Source: Paulinella micropora
Lineage: Eukaryota > Cercozoa > Imbricatea > Euglyphida > Paulinellidae
NCBI GenBank assembly: GCA_019918135.1
Contig: WBZZ01005712.1
Span: 22,501 to 86,500 of the forward strand
Reading direction: 5' to 3'
Length of the DNA stretch: 64,000 nucleotides
Position 1 is the first letter of the stretch. Each line of letters begins with the position of its first letter. Position numbers and translations under genes: made by a program. This document shows positions 11,405 through 21,592 of this stretch, piece by piece. The notes beneath the pieces were generated by a model. It saw nothing but the letters and a program-made list of their open reading frames with translations. It searched no databases and was not told where the DNA came from.

Positions 11405-11893
11405 ATGGATTTGGAAGGGAAGGGAGATGATGGTGGCAAGGGGGAGAAAGAAGGAAAGGAGGAAAAAGGACAGCCAGACCCGTGGCGTGAGGCATGGGAG
11501 GAGGAGAACTAGGAAGGAGAAAAGGGAATGTCGGAAAAGGGGGAAATAAGAATAGGGAAGGATATACTTATACATAAGCATGTGGCTGAGGCCACGCAGG
11601 AATATAGGATGCTGCGGGAGGAGGTGCGGAAATGGATAGACCAAGGGGACATATGTCGAAGGGAGTCGGAGAGGACAAGTCGGTTGATGGAACTGGCAGA
11701 CGTCACGAGAAAGGTTCTAGAGGATGTGGCTAGGGTGAGACGAGCACGTTATATGTGGAACCAGGAGATGAGGGTAGTTCGGGGGCAATATAAGGAGGCG
11801 AGGGCAGCCTGGGAGAAAGAGAAACGGGGAAGGGAAAAGGGAATGGACAAAGGGGATGAACAACCTTCCAAGACGGCTAAGAAGGAGGAATGA
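11405..11893 (+). pseudogene. Unit B: charged helical protein, one frame break
   Basis: From the ATG at 11405 a Gly/Lys/Glu-rich frame runs to a TAG near 11512. A second frame (11528-11893) then encodes about 120 residues rich in Glu, Arg and Lys, with heptad-like spacing suggesting a coiled coil. It ends in a Lys-rich tail. The two parts probably belonged to one gene separated by a frame change near 11510-11528. Pieces such as an R-x-x-x-MW-x-QEMR-x-x-x-GQY segment have weak counterparts in unit D, hinting at related modules. I do not recognise the family; a phosphoprotein- or nucleocapsid-associated role would be a guess. Confidence 0.4.
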
Positions 11894-11922
11894 GTGACAC
11901 GGGGGATATGATACATACTTAT

Positions 11923-11932
11923 CTACGTTAGG
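11923..11932 (+). promoter_or_regulatory. CTACGTTAGG signal, copy 3
   Basis: Exact copy; the ATG of unit C follows after a single T. Confidence 0.55.
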
Positions 11933-11933
11933 T

Positions 11934-12338
11934 ATGGAAAAAGGGGGCAAGTTCGAAAGGAAATATCTGACGAGGAGAAGGAGGACAGTGGAGAGACGAG
12001 TGAAGAGCACGGAGGAACAGGAGGATTGTGGGTATGGAAAGGCGCTGGCATCTTGGGCCAGTCGACAATATTTTCTCATACAGAAATGGGTTCGAAAGGG
12101 GGATCCTTACTTTACGGAGTCGGATCTACAAAAGGCGGAGGAGGAGTATGTGAGAGCCATGGTGGCTTGGGAGGAATTTCAGAGGAAGGAGGAATGGGCA
12201 AAAATGGAGAAGGATGACAGGAAAGAGGAGAGGAGGCGGAAGAGAAGGAGAGTGGGAGAGCAACAACCGGCACAGGACACAGCACTTGCCACTTCTACGT
12301 TAGGACACACGTCACAGGATGGAGCAAACGGGAGATAA
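11934..12338 (+). CDS. Unit C: basic helical protein of 134 residues
   Basis: This intact frame starts one base after signal 3. It begins with a basic segment (an RRRR run near residue 15), continues with a Trp/Tyr-containing helical part (an SRQYFLIQKWVRKGDPYF stretch around residues 43-60), and ends in an Arg/Lys-rich segment (ERRRKRRR) and a polar tail. The next signal (12295) lies inside its last codons, so units C and D overlap. No known family is recognisable. The clusters of basic residues would fit nucleic-acid binding. Confidence 0.45.
   Translation: MEKGGKFERKYLTRRRRTVERRVKSTEEQEDCGYGKALASWASRQYFLIQKWVRKGDPYFTESDLQKAEEEYVRAMVAWEEFQRKEEWAKMEKDDRKEERRRKRRRVGEQQPAQDTALATSTLGHTSQDGANGR
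12295..12304 (+). promoter_or_regulatory. CTACGTTAGG signal, copy 4
   Basis: Exact copy, 14 nt before the ATG at 12319, and inside the 3' end of unit C. Confidence 0.55.
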
Positions 12339-13763
12339 GGATAGAGCTGACGGAGGAGAAAAAGTAGTTGGGACAGATAAGGGGGGTGGAATATAAAATG
12401 GATGAGGAAGCACGGCGGTTCATAGACGAGATGGGAGATAAGTGGAGTGAACGGGTGGGGGCAATTTTGGAAACGGAACGGATGACGAAGGATACAAGGT
12501 GGATGGCAATCAGACAATTATGGGAATTACGATGGCGGTGGTATAAGGAGAAGGAGGGTTTATGGAAGCTATTCGCCGAATCACTGATTCTGAAGAGGCG
12601 AGATGTCAATATATTTTTATGGCCTTATTAACGAAGGTGGGGGAGAAATGGGTAGCGGAGGGAGTACATACGGCGTGGGCTTGCGCCACAGGGAAGGCAG
12701 CACATGCTAAGAAATGGTTGCAGACTCTCAGAGGACCGTCGGGGGAAGACAGTTGGACACTGTTCGTCGAACCATTACGGGTGAGGGGTATAATCGAGAG
12801 GGTGGAGAATCAGGCACCAGGCAACGATTGGGACAGTAGGGAGACACAGAAATGGCTTCAACAGCTGCGGGTGGATGTGGGACAATGGACACAACAGGAA
12901 AAGAAAGTTAAAGAAGAAGGGATGGCGGGAAAGGAATTGGGAAGAGAGACGACAAGCCACACGCAGATGGAGGAAATGGCAGTGGATGAGGAAGTGGAAC
13001 GAGTGACACAGGAACTGAAGATGGCGAGGGATGCAAGAATGAGGGTGAAGGACGAGGAGCTGAAGGAGGAGTTGGAAGTGGAACGGGAGATACGGGAAGA
13101 TCCGGATAATGACGCGGGGGATCAAGTAATAGAATTGGCTCAGGCATGGGAACAGGGACGGGAGAGAGCACAACAAAGTAAGGATGTGGTGGAGGCAACA
13201 AGATGGGAAATTATAAGGAGGAGATGGGAGAAGAGGACGAGTACAATGCCACATGCAATGAGGGAACCCTGCTGGGCCCATTATAAGGAAACTGAGGAGG
13301 CACATGGACAGTATGCACGTATACAGGAGGTAGAGCGGAAGTTGGGAGGCTTGATACAGAGTATTAGTCTGTCAGGGGAAGTCGTGCTTTCGGGCACAGT
13401 GGAAGAAGCAAAGGGTGGGAGAAGCGATGGCGTGGGGAAAACCACGATCAATGGAGACAGTTTATAGGACACGTGAGGAGACGGTGGACGAAGGAACAAA
13501 CGAAGGGGAACATAGATGACAACAAATGGCGGTCGAGAAAAACGGAGGAATGGATAGCTGCATTGGAAGCGGAGATGGAAATAAGATATATACATGAGTT
13601 GGCAGCGGGAGAGGAGGAGGACACGGACACAATGGATGAGGAAACGACGGATGAAGAGGCGAGGGAAACGAGAAATACACGGAAAAGAAAGGAAATGACG
13701 GAGGTGACTGAGGATTGGATAGGAGATCTGGAAGGGGACGTCCTGGCCCAATTTAGTATGTAA
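12319..13763 (+). pseudogene. Unit D: large Glu/Trp-rich protein in several frames
   Basis: Open frames follow one another: 12319 to about 12396, 12368-12631, 12562-13467 (301 codons) and 13473-13763. They use changing frames but have the same composition, rich in Glu, Arg, Trp and Gln with few Pro or Cys. Two places, near 12824 and 13515, have a similar N-x-W-x-SR-x-T-x-x-W block, and several R-W-x-x-RR-W/E segments recur, suggesting internal module duplication. The last part is acidic and Thr-rich. The simplest reading is one gene of about 480 codons with three frame changes. The family is unknown. Confidence 0.4.
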
Positions 13764-13992
13764 GTCAGGGGATGGGGAAGGGGGTTAAACGACACCAAAA
13801 CAAGAGAAGAATACAATAATTTATATGGGCATACAAAAAGGATAAGAAAGTGGAAGAACGGGAAGGGATATTCGGAAAGAGGGGGCAGGGAAGGCCCGGA
13901 AGAGAGGAATAAGAAGGCGATGAGGGCGACATATGTCCGAGGGGGAATGTATATATATGGATTTGATCTTCATTATCAATCTTGTTTCCCTT
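13764..13992 (+). other. Non-coding interval before unit E
   Basis: About 230 nt with no open frame of note, purine-rich, ending in a pyrimidine stretch (TTGTTTCCCTT) just before signal 5. Confidence 0.4.
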
Positions 13993-14002
13993 CTACGTTA
14001 GC
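13993..14002 (+). promoter_or_regulatory. CTACGTTAGC signal, copy 5
   Basis: Matches the other copies in the first nine bases and lies 8 nt before the ATG at 14011. Confidence 0.5.
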
Positions 14003-14010
14003 TACAACGA

Positions 14011-15965
14011 ATGGCGAACGAACCACCAGGTGGGATACCACCACCAGTACTGCCGATCTTCTATACGCTGGTCAAGCGAGTGGATATCACGCCTATGAAA
14101 GTGGGGGATGAGGAAGACAAGGCGAATGCGGCGGTGGCGGCTCCATTGGTGTACGAGCGGATCCTCCGATCATGTCTGACCATTTCTTCGAGATGTTACA
14201 GAGAAGTCCATCAGCCATTGAGATATACAGACAATTGAGCAGGGACTCGCTCAAACTTTGGACTTCGGAATCCATGGCCGGAAGTATCAAGGAGAACATC
14301 GCCGAATGGAATAACTGGCTGCTACCAGCAGGTAAGCCTCATTGGGGACCGGGGATCAAAACGGGAGTGTTGGCTACAATGGCGGAGGCTTTGGCGGTGG
14401 CGGTGGGACATCACCGAGCGCAAGTCCCAGTGAAAACTCTAACGGCTTATACTATACGGCCCATATTGGAAGATGGGGAGGTAATCACCGAGGGAAAAGT
14501 GGAGGGACTGACGAAGGCTATTGAACGGCTGGTGGTGGCAATAAGAGAGCAGGACACCAAAGTTTCTGCGGCTTTCAGAGATTGGAATAAGAGGATGATG
14601 CTCAACCCGATGGACGACTTGGTCACATGGCTGGAGACGGCGAACGAGAAGTGGGCGGAAGAGGTGAGGAAGGACGCTGGTTTCTTCACGGAGGCCATGA
14701 AGCAGTACAACGATGCGATGGACGCAATGGGGCATATCACGAAGGAGGCAAAATCGGGACTCGTCAAACTCTTGACGAACGCGGTCGGATGGGCACAGTT
14801 GGATGACACAGGCTTAGCGGCGACGGTGACCGCGCTAAGGATGTGGGTATATGACCTATCATTGATCAGGGGGTGTGGTTGGGTAGCCTGGATAAGGCTT
14901 CGGCTGAAACTGTCGGAGGAATCGGAAGCTCCCTCACCGGAGAAGAAAAAGAAAAAGCAAAAGAAGAAGAAAAAGAAGTCCAAGAAGAAGAGTGGCTCGG
15001 AAAGCTCGGGGTCGGATGAGGATTCGGCAGGGGAAGGATCAGAGGGTGAGGGAAAGGCGAGGTCTACGGGCTGGGCGAGTGGCTCCACAAAGGGATCAGT
15101 CCAGGGATGGGAGAAGAGGGATAAGATCATAAAGGAGTTAAGGAATACGGAATTGGCGAAGAGGGGATATGAGTGCATCGACCAGGCAAGGGTGGAGGGT
15201 AGGAACTATATGAATATGATGCGTCAGTTTGAGGTGCAATTCAAAAGCCAGTTGCGCGGAGCACAGAGTGGAAAGGATCTCGAGTCAATCTGTTTCATTT
15301 TGGCTGATGTCTTGGGGATAAGGGGGGCGAACCAGAAGCTGTCGGACCAGCAGGTACGGAAGGAAGTCTTCGACGCCGAGGTCAGGGGGAATGTGGATAG
15401 AGCACATTGGCAAATGGTGGACGTTATCCATTACGTCTTTGGCGCAGTCTTTGGATTTGTGGCTCTTACCGATGCGGACGAAGAATTGGAAACGGCGCGG
15501 GGGGTGATACAACAAAAGATCGCGGCCAGGGTGTCCCTACCGACCTTATTCCAAGAGGTCATGGATACATGCCTGACTAACGATGAGCGGAGGGTATACC
15601 CGTTGATTATGGGGCACGGGCTACGGAGGAACCAGGCCACCAAAAATGTAGTGACGGAAATCTTGAGCGCGGGCCTGAAGCTGCCGTCACTACCTGCCGA
15701 CAACAAGGAAAAGTGGCAGAGATGGCAAGGCAAAAGCAACCCAGTGGCCTGGACGATGGATTAAGAAGACGTCAAGGCAATCAAGGCATTGTTGGTGGAC
15801 CCGGCGATACGTTCGAAGATGCCAAGGGCGCCGGCGAGACAACAACAGGGAGGACGACAGAATGGAGAAGGGAGCGGTGGTACAAGGGGCCAACAGGGCG
15901 GCCGATACACGCGTGGAACGGGGAAATATGGCGGAGGAAGGACGAGGCCGATGACCCTCTGAAAA
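14011..15965 (+). pseudogene. Unit E: ~530-residue protein with Lys-rich hinge, frame break and in-frame stop
   Basis: The frame from the ATG at 14011 gives the N-terminus. Between about 14165 and 14235 it passes to the frame 14172-15764 (530 codons). That part has a helical first half (about residues 1-250), a Lys-run hinge (near 14935-14995) with a Ser/Gly/Asp-rich stretch, then a second helical half ending before TAA at 15762-15764. The same frame continues after this stop for about 60 codons as a Gln/Arg/Gly-rich tail with RGG-like pieces. Size, helical content and basic tail would fit an RNA-binding nucleocapsid-type protein, but no family motif is seen. Alternatives are a Gag-like or host-derived protein. 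Confidence 0.45.
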
Positions 15966-16018
15966 ATACCAGGGGCCGGAAAGTCGTAGGTCGTACGGAT
16001 TGCGTATATTAAAGTTAT

Positions 16019-16343
16019 AAATGCCGGAAAGCTAATTATGCATTAAAAACAAATAATCAACAACATTAATGTAAATTTAATATATTGTTAGCGTTGAAAA
16101 CACTTTTATCTTCGCTGCAGTACCATCTAACAGTTCGCAAACTCATTGCGAAATCAGTCCGCACAACGCGAACACACGTCTCCATGCTAAGGTTAATATA
16201 TTATTATTCTTACAAATCATAATTCTACTGCAGCAAAAACACATAAAAATGCAACCAAAACAAAAAGAAATAGTAAAACTGGGCAATAGGTGCGCTCGGG
16301 ACTCCGTGCCACTGCACCAGACGCCATACCGCCACCCGTCCCG
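16019..16343. other. AT-rich spacer
   Basis: About 320 nt of AT-rich sequence following the cluster. It possibly includes the 3' untranslated region of the minus-strand gene that follows. No further feature. Confidence 0.4.
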
Positions 16344-17571
16344 CTAATCCAAGCGGGAGGCTATGTAGTTGATGAAAGAACTGCCCTGCTGCTGCGACTG
16401 CGCCAGATATGCGCTTGCCTGCTGCTGCGAATGTGTTAAATAAGCAGAAAGACTGTTGGCATGGTTGGCACCTTGATGATTGCTCGGCTGCCAAATTGCA
16501 GACAGCTGCTGGCCTCCGTAACCGCCGTACATGTCATTATTGCGGCCGCCACCGCAATTCCCACCGCCGCCGCCACCGCCATGCCAGTGGTTGTCATTCT
16601 GCTGACCCCCGACGCCACTGCTTCCATTTCGCTGCTGTTGCTATTGCGGAGCGCAAACAAAGCATTGGCAGCCGGGGCCGTGCGAAACTGCCGCCTTTGG
16701 CCCCCCGCACCGCGTACACTGACAGCCCCGCCCATGAGGATCACAGTCGGTGCACAGGCAGCCCTTGCCATGAAATACGCGTTCAGAGGGGGCGCCGTGA
16801 TTGCCATTCTGATTACCACCGACGCAGCCGTTTGCCTTGCGGCCGGGGGTTTGAATACTTGCGGCCGCCGCTGCCTGCTGGCACTGCCACCGCTCACACA
16901 TACAACCTTTCCCATGAGGCGGATCAGAGGTGGGGCACATGCAGCCCTCGCCATGCTTTGTAGGGGGGACGCATTCTTGACACTGGCATCCCGCACCATG
17001 CTTGCTTGCGATTTACCTTTTCCTCCTGGGGTTCCTTGCGTCCGCCTTTGCCTGTGGGCGGGGTACGATCGCCTCCACCAACGCGGAAGGGCGGGGACTT
17101 GGGCGGGCTCTGGAGCGGGCTCTGGTGCGGGCTCTGGTGCGGGCTCTCTTCATTGTCACCATCTATCCATAACACCACAGTGAGAAAAGTTGCTGCATAG
17201 CATTAAATAAATGCTTACCGTTCTTTTCCTGATTAGCCCTCATGCGAGGACAGGTTACGCAGTTGCAACCGGGCCGGTGATGCTGATTGCCCCCTTTCTT
17301 CGTGCCCTGCTTCTTACTCGCGCTTTTCTTTGCTCCTTTTTTCGTGCCAGGCTTCTTCTGAATTTCAGCAGCACACAACATAAATAAAAGCGAAGCCAAT
17401 TACAGAAGCATTGACCTTGTTCCCCTGTATCGGGCTGACTTTGGGCGATAGAGCGCCTATTTCCCTCCAAACGAAGCTGCCGTCACTGTCGACCCGTACA
17501 GGCAAATTGTATGGCACCAATACATCGGGGTGGTCCGCCCAGTACGTACAACTCCCATGACATGCTCGCAC
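16344..17571 (-). CDS. Cys/His-repeat protein (H-x-x-G-C-x-C-x-x-C), several exons
   Basis: Minus-strand coding pieces: 17571 to about 17420, about 17357-17221 (followed by GTAAGC), about 17175 to 16640, and 16532-16344. Their hallmark is a motif H-x-x-G-C-x-C-x-x-C repeated about six or seven times, for example RPGCNCVTC near 17260, HGAGCQCQEC near 17000, HGKGCLCTDC near 16750 and HGPGCQCFVC near 16660. Spacers are Gly/Ser/Gln-rich. The metal-ligand-like spacing suggests repeated small zinc-binding knuckles; a similar H-x-P-x-C-x-C-x-x-C motif is known in plant VAL/HSI2 proteins. A proline/serine repeat and a Gly-rich tail with AYL-x-x-SQQQ repeats flank the array. One frame change near 17020 is either a splice junction or a break. 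Function is unknown. Confidence 0.55.
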
Positions 17572-18140
17572 TTTTCAAGTACACTATCTGCTTTTTGCTG
17601 TTTATGGCTTCTATTTTCAGAAGCATGCCTGCCGCGAGCAATCTTTCGTGATCACATTGCTTCTCCCCATATTTGCTTTATACTTACCACGTTTCAAGTC
17701 CATAGTGTCACTTCTCTGGTTAGCGGCGGCTAAAAACACTCGCGGCATGTCGCCGCGAAAGTCAGTTTTTCACTAGATAGTGTTGGGGGGGGTCCCGGAC
17801 ATTATTATTCAAATCTTTTGCTGTAAATGATTTTTTCACATCGGATCAGGACCCTTAGCACGTTGATACAATTTTTGTCGCGGTGGTAACGCGTTCAAGG
17901 CGCAGACGTGTAACATGAAAGTATTGCGGCAAAGTCACGGCACAGACTTTTCCAAACTCACGGCTCCAGCCTTTCCCTATGGCTAAAACGTAGTTTCACA
18001 AACTCAGACTTGCGGCACTTACTTGATATCGCTTAAAAAGCGTTTCCTATCCTTGGTAACGGACACTTGCTTTGTTGTCGCTTTGTGGCGTTCGGTTTCG
18101 GAGACTAGGTTCTAGATTTACCCATAAAGTTGTCTGATGG
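17572..18140. other. Unassigned host sequence
   Basis: No exon or repeat recognised. It borders the duplicated subtelomere-like blocks. Confidence 0.4.
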
Positions 18141-18149
18141 AGCTTTTGA

Positions 18150-18695
18150 GCCAAGCACGACCCCGATGTCATTCTTCTCATGTTATTCTTTCAAAACCGT
18201 TACAGTGAGCGAAACCAACCGCTTACAGGGCATATACAGATGAACAATCATGAAAATAACCTGTATCCAGATTTTCACTGCCGCGACCGCCGCGACGTTC
18301 GCGGCGCGAAGAGAACAAGAGATGAAAAGCGACTGGATGTATCAAAGACAGAAACCATAATTCTAGTCTATGCACTGGGACTGCGTTTGGACCTAATGCA
18401 CTGGTCCGCGGGCCTCTTTGACGAGTGAGAAAGCGAATTTTACCAGGCGGCCAATATTGACGGCGCATGCGCCGCCGCCGCATAAATACATTTCTTGCTT
18501 ACAAAAGACATACATACAAAAAATCCCTTGTGATAAGCTCGCAAATTATTTCAAACAAATATGGACTCATGTTCATGCAGATACACGTGCTCGAAGACCT
18601 GCCAGACAGCCTTGCTAGTCGCGGCAGCACCGAATGTCTTTCGCGGCGGCTGCGGCGCCGCCCCATAAAGATAGTTTTCACGTAAAAATAATGGT
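18150..18695 (+). repeat. Duplicated block, copy 1
   Basis: Nearly identical to 19815-20352 in direct orientation, differing by a few substitutions and a 6-nt insertion (about position 18236 against 19896). It includes GC-rich CGCCGCCGC motifs. Open frames in it (about 80 codons) are the same in both copies and look fortuitous. Confidence 0.93.
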
Positions 18696-19044
18696 CAAAA
18701 CGTATTCTAAACACCTGCATCCTTCCTTTGAAAACCGGTAAACCTTTCCGATGATAAACTAAGACAAACTTGCAAATAAACTTTATCAAAACAGTGCTGT
18801 ATATGTAATACCATGCCCTGCAGCCAACCTACGAGCCAGGCTGCCGGGAACAATAAATCCCTTTGTTAAGCTCGCAAATTACTTCAAACAAATATTGATT
18901 CATATGCATGCAGCTACACGTGCTTGAAGAGCTGCCACAGTGGCTTACCTGTCGCGGTAGCACGCACCAAATGTCTTGGCGGCGGGCTGCGGCGCCGGTT
19001 CCGCCCCATGAAAATATTCTTCACTAAAAAATATAATATTCACA

Positions 19045-19155
19045 ATATGCCGGGGCGGCTCGGCTCGCTGTCTCTCGCCGTTTGGACTCAAAGCAGTGTG
19101 TTTGGGCCGCCCCAGCCGGGTCCTGCCAGCATGCCGGAGAAAATCGTTCAGCGGG
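19045..19155 (+). repeat. Second duplicated block, copy 1, next to a telomere-repeat array
   Basis: Nearly identical to 19634-19750. Both copies run straight into a TTAGGG array beginning GGGTTGCAGGGTTAGGG. Confidence 0.93.
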
Positions 19156-19234
19156 TTGCAGGGTTAGGGTTATTAGGGTTAGGGTTAGGGTTATTAATGT
19201 CAGGGTTAGGGTTAGGGTTAGGGTTAGGGTTAGG
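19156..19234 (+). repeat. Interstitial telomeric repeats (TTAGGG)n
   Basis: About a dozen TTAGGG units with a few TTATTAGGG and TTATTAATGTCAGGG variants. The unit is the telomere repeat of animals and many protists. Confidence 0.95.
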
Positions 19235-19567
19235 CCGTGTGAACCAACGCTCGGCTTGCTGGGCTCGGCATTCGAGGACGGGTCGGGCGACCGGCTGCCT
19301 TTTTCAGCTTCCCAACACCGGCTCACTGCAGCAACTGCCGGCAGAGGGCGAGGAGGAAAGATGTCCCGGTCACGTTTGCAGTCACATAAGCTTCAAGGCA
19401 CACCTTGCGGGATAAGGGCCCGTTTGAACTCAAACCTGCGGCCGCGAGCTCCAAACTTCAATACGGGCCGGATCAAGGGTCCAATCACGCAGAACCTAGC
19501 CAGGACCTCATTCGGACCACTTGCGGCGGAGGCCGGCGAGCCCACGGCAGAGCCCATTCCTCAAGGC
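19235..19567 (+). repeat. GC-rich segment repeated in part at 20390-20555
   Basis: The part 19415-19567 recurs at about 20393-20555 with about 10 percent differences, again followed directly by a telomere-repeat array. This makes three module types arranged around TTAGGG tracts. Confidence 0.85.
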
Positions 19568-19612
19568 AAGGGTTAGGGTTAGGGTTAGGGTTAGGGTTAG
19601 GGTTAGGGTTCA
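19568..19612 (+). repeat. Interstitial telomeric repeats (TTAGGG)n
   Basis: Seven consecutive TTAGGG units. Confidence 0.95.
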
Positions 19613-19633
19613 GCACCCCGCCAGGCTGCCGGG

Positions 19634-19750
19634 CTATGCCGGGGCGGCTCGGCTCGCTGTCTCTCGCCGTTTGGACTCAAAGCAGTGTGTTTGGGCCGCC
19701 CCAGCCGGGTCCTGCCAGCGTGCCGGAGAAAATCGTTCAGCGGGTTGCAG
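19634..19750 (+). repeat. Second duplicated block, copy 2
   Basis: Copy of 19045-19155 in direct orientation, followed by another TTAGGG array. Confidence 0.93.
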
Positions 19751-19806
19751 GGTTAGGGTTATTAGGGTTAGGGTTAGGGTTAGGGTTAGGTTTAGGGTTA
19801 GGGTTA
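19751..19806 (+). repeat. Interstitial telomeric repeats (TTAGGG)n
   Basis: About nine units, one with TTATTAGGG and one with TTTAGGG. Confidence 0.95.
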
Positions 19807-19814
19807 TGCGCAAG

Positions 19815-20352
19815 ACCCCGATGTCATTCTTCTCATGTTATCCTTTCAAAACCTTTACAGTGAGCAAAACCAACCGCTTACAGGGCATATACAGAATCTG
19901 ATGAACAATCATGAAAATAACCTGTATCCAGATTTTCACTGCCGCGACCGCCGCGACGTTCGCGGCGCGAAGAGAACAAGAGATGAAAAGCGACTGGATG
20001 TATCAAAGACAGAAACCATAATTCTAGTCTATGCACTGGGACTGCGTTTGGACCTAATGCACTGGTCCGCGGGCCTCTTTGACGAGTGAGAAAGCGAATT
20101 TTACCAGGCGGCCAATATTGACGGCGCATGCGCCGCCGCCGCATAAATACATTTCTTGCTTACAAAAGACATACATACAAAAAATCCCTTGTGATAAGCT
20201 CACAAATTATTTCAAACAAATATGGACTCATGTTCATGCAGATACACGTGCTCGAAGACCTGCCAGACAGCCTTGCAAGTCGCGGCAGCACCGAATGTCT
20301 TTCGCGGCGGCTGCGGCGCCGCCCCATAAAGATAGTTTTCACGTAAAAATAA
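19815..20352 (+). repeat. Duplicated block, copy 2
   Basis: Copy of 18150-18695 (see there). High identity implies recent duplication or gene conversion, as is common in subtelomeres. Confidence 0.93.
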
Positions 20353-20551
20353 TCTCGTGGCATATACAGCAACTGCCGGCAGTCACATTTATAAGGGCCC
20401 GTTTGAACTCAAACATGCTGCCGCGAGCTCCAAACTTTGATACGGGCCGGATGAAGGATCCAATCACGCAGAACCTAGCTAGGCTGTCATTGGGACCACT
20501 CGCGGTGGGTGGAGGCCTTCGAGCCCACGGCAGAGGCCATTCCTCAAGGCA

Positions 20552-20580
20552 ATGGTTAGGGCTAGGGTTAGGGTTAGGTA
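20552..20580 (+). repeat. Short interstitial telomeric repeat
   Basis: Four TTAGGG-like units, followed by ATGT repeats. Confidence 0.85.
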
Positions 20581-20858
20581 TATATGTATGCATGTATGTA
20601 AGTAAGTTCTTTTTGATTGGACTCAGTCTTGATCCGGCCCGTATTAAAGTTTCGAGGTTGTTGCCGCATGTGTGTTTGAGTTTAAACTTCGTGTACGTTT
20701 CGTGAAAAACTTTAATTGATTTTTTTTACAACAGAATTGAAACGTAAAAAGCTAAGTTAGAGCTCACTCATTTGCCTCTCCATTTTTGTTACATCTAAGC
20801 CAACCCTTCCAAGGTATTGAACTAAGTCACCCTCTTTGACATCAATAATTTTGTGTTG
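20581..20858. other. Spacer between telomere repeats and SET-like gene
   Basis: Short ATGT tract, then AT-rich sequence. It probably holds the 3' untranslated region of the minus-strand gene at 20859. Confidence 0.35.
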
Positions 20859-21535
20859 CTAGTTCACTTCCTCTGGCCATCCGTAGTCTACTATAACTAA
20901 TGACCAAGCATGATAGAACCTGTTTGCTTTTGTTCTTATACTGATTATGGGATCTCTTGACTCATCTTCAACATATAAGACACGATTACAATGGGATTTG
21001 TTTCTTGATGTCGTAGCGCAATGCCCTCTCTGCATAGCAGGCAAGGATGGGTCCATTTGTGCTCTCCAAGGAGTGTACAAATGGGACCCATTCTCTAGCC
21101 GCAGTAACGTCTGCTGCTCCCTTTCGCAAAGCTTTGTACCGCGTGTTTTACTAACACTTCTCGCTCTACTATATGTGTAATACGAAAGTGTTATAGGGGG
21201 TCCTGCTCTAACATCTTTCGTGAAAGCCATAACAAAACCAAAGCTTCCCCATTTTATGATAGCTATAGTATCTGTGTATGCAACGACACGCGGCACCGCC
21301 TGGCTTCATGCATGCTTACCAACTGGATAGGTGATGGCTGGCAGGCCGCCTTGCCCGCTCCCGATTTTGATGACATTTCCAAAGCGTTTCCCTCCCACAA
21401 GGCTTTCTGCATCCATATACCAGTGCTGATTTCCAAACTGCACTGGAATCACTGCGCCATACTGTTGGTTCTAACAAAGTAAACAACAGTGTGATGCATG
21501 ACGCAGCCACCAGATAGATAGATAGATAGACGGAT

Positions 21536-21592
<57 letters not shown>

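Larger units (their letters stand above)
10081..16018 (+). other. Intron-free gene cluster with a shared 10-base start signal; possible endogenous RNA-virus-like element
   Basis: Five units are marked by CTACGTTAGG at 10081, 11381, 11923 and 12295, and by CTACGTTAGC at 13993. In the last four the motif lies 1 to 14 nt before the first ATG of an open frame. The + strand is strongly purine-rich from about 10.6 to 16.0 kb. The frames follow each other tightly on one strand, have no visible introns and are broken by a few frame changes. Short conserved transcription signals ahead of each gene are typical of non-segmented negative-strand RNA viruses, and such genomes are sometimes found as DNA copies in eukaryotes. 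No polymerase gene and no recognised protein family was found, so the viral origin is inference only. Confidence 0.4.

Noticed and set aside
12179..13816. Minus-strand Pro/Ser/Leu-rich frames opposite the cluster
   Set aside because: They arise from the complement of the purine-rich strand and lack any folded-domain pattern; + strand frames are favoured by the start signals.
13981..14002. CTACGTTAG as a 3' splice site (pyrimidines then TAG)
   Set aside because: The last copy does follow a pyrimidine stretch, but the other copies do not, and a fixed 9-10-base sequence is not expected of splice sites. Kept as an alternative only.
18180..20705. Frames of about 60-200 codons in the duplicated subtelomere-like blocks
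   Set aside because: Several run into TTAGGG arrays (reading as Arg-Val or Leu-Gly repeats), and copies on both strands are equally open; no domain seen.
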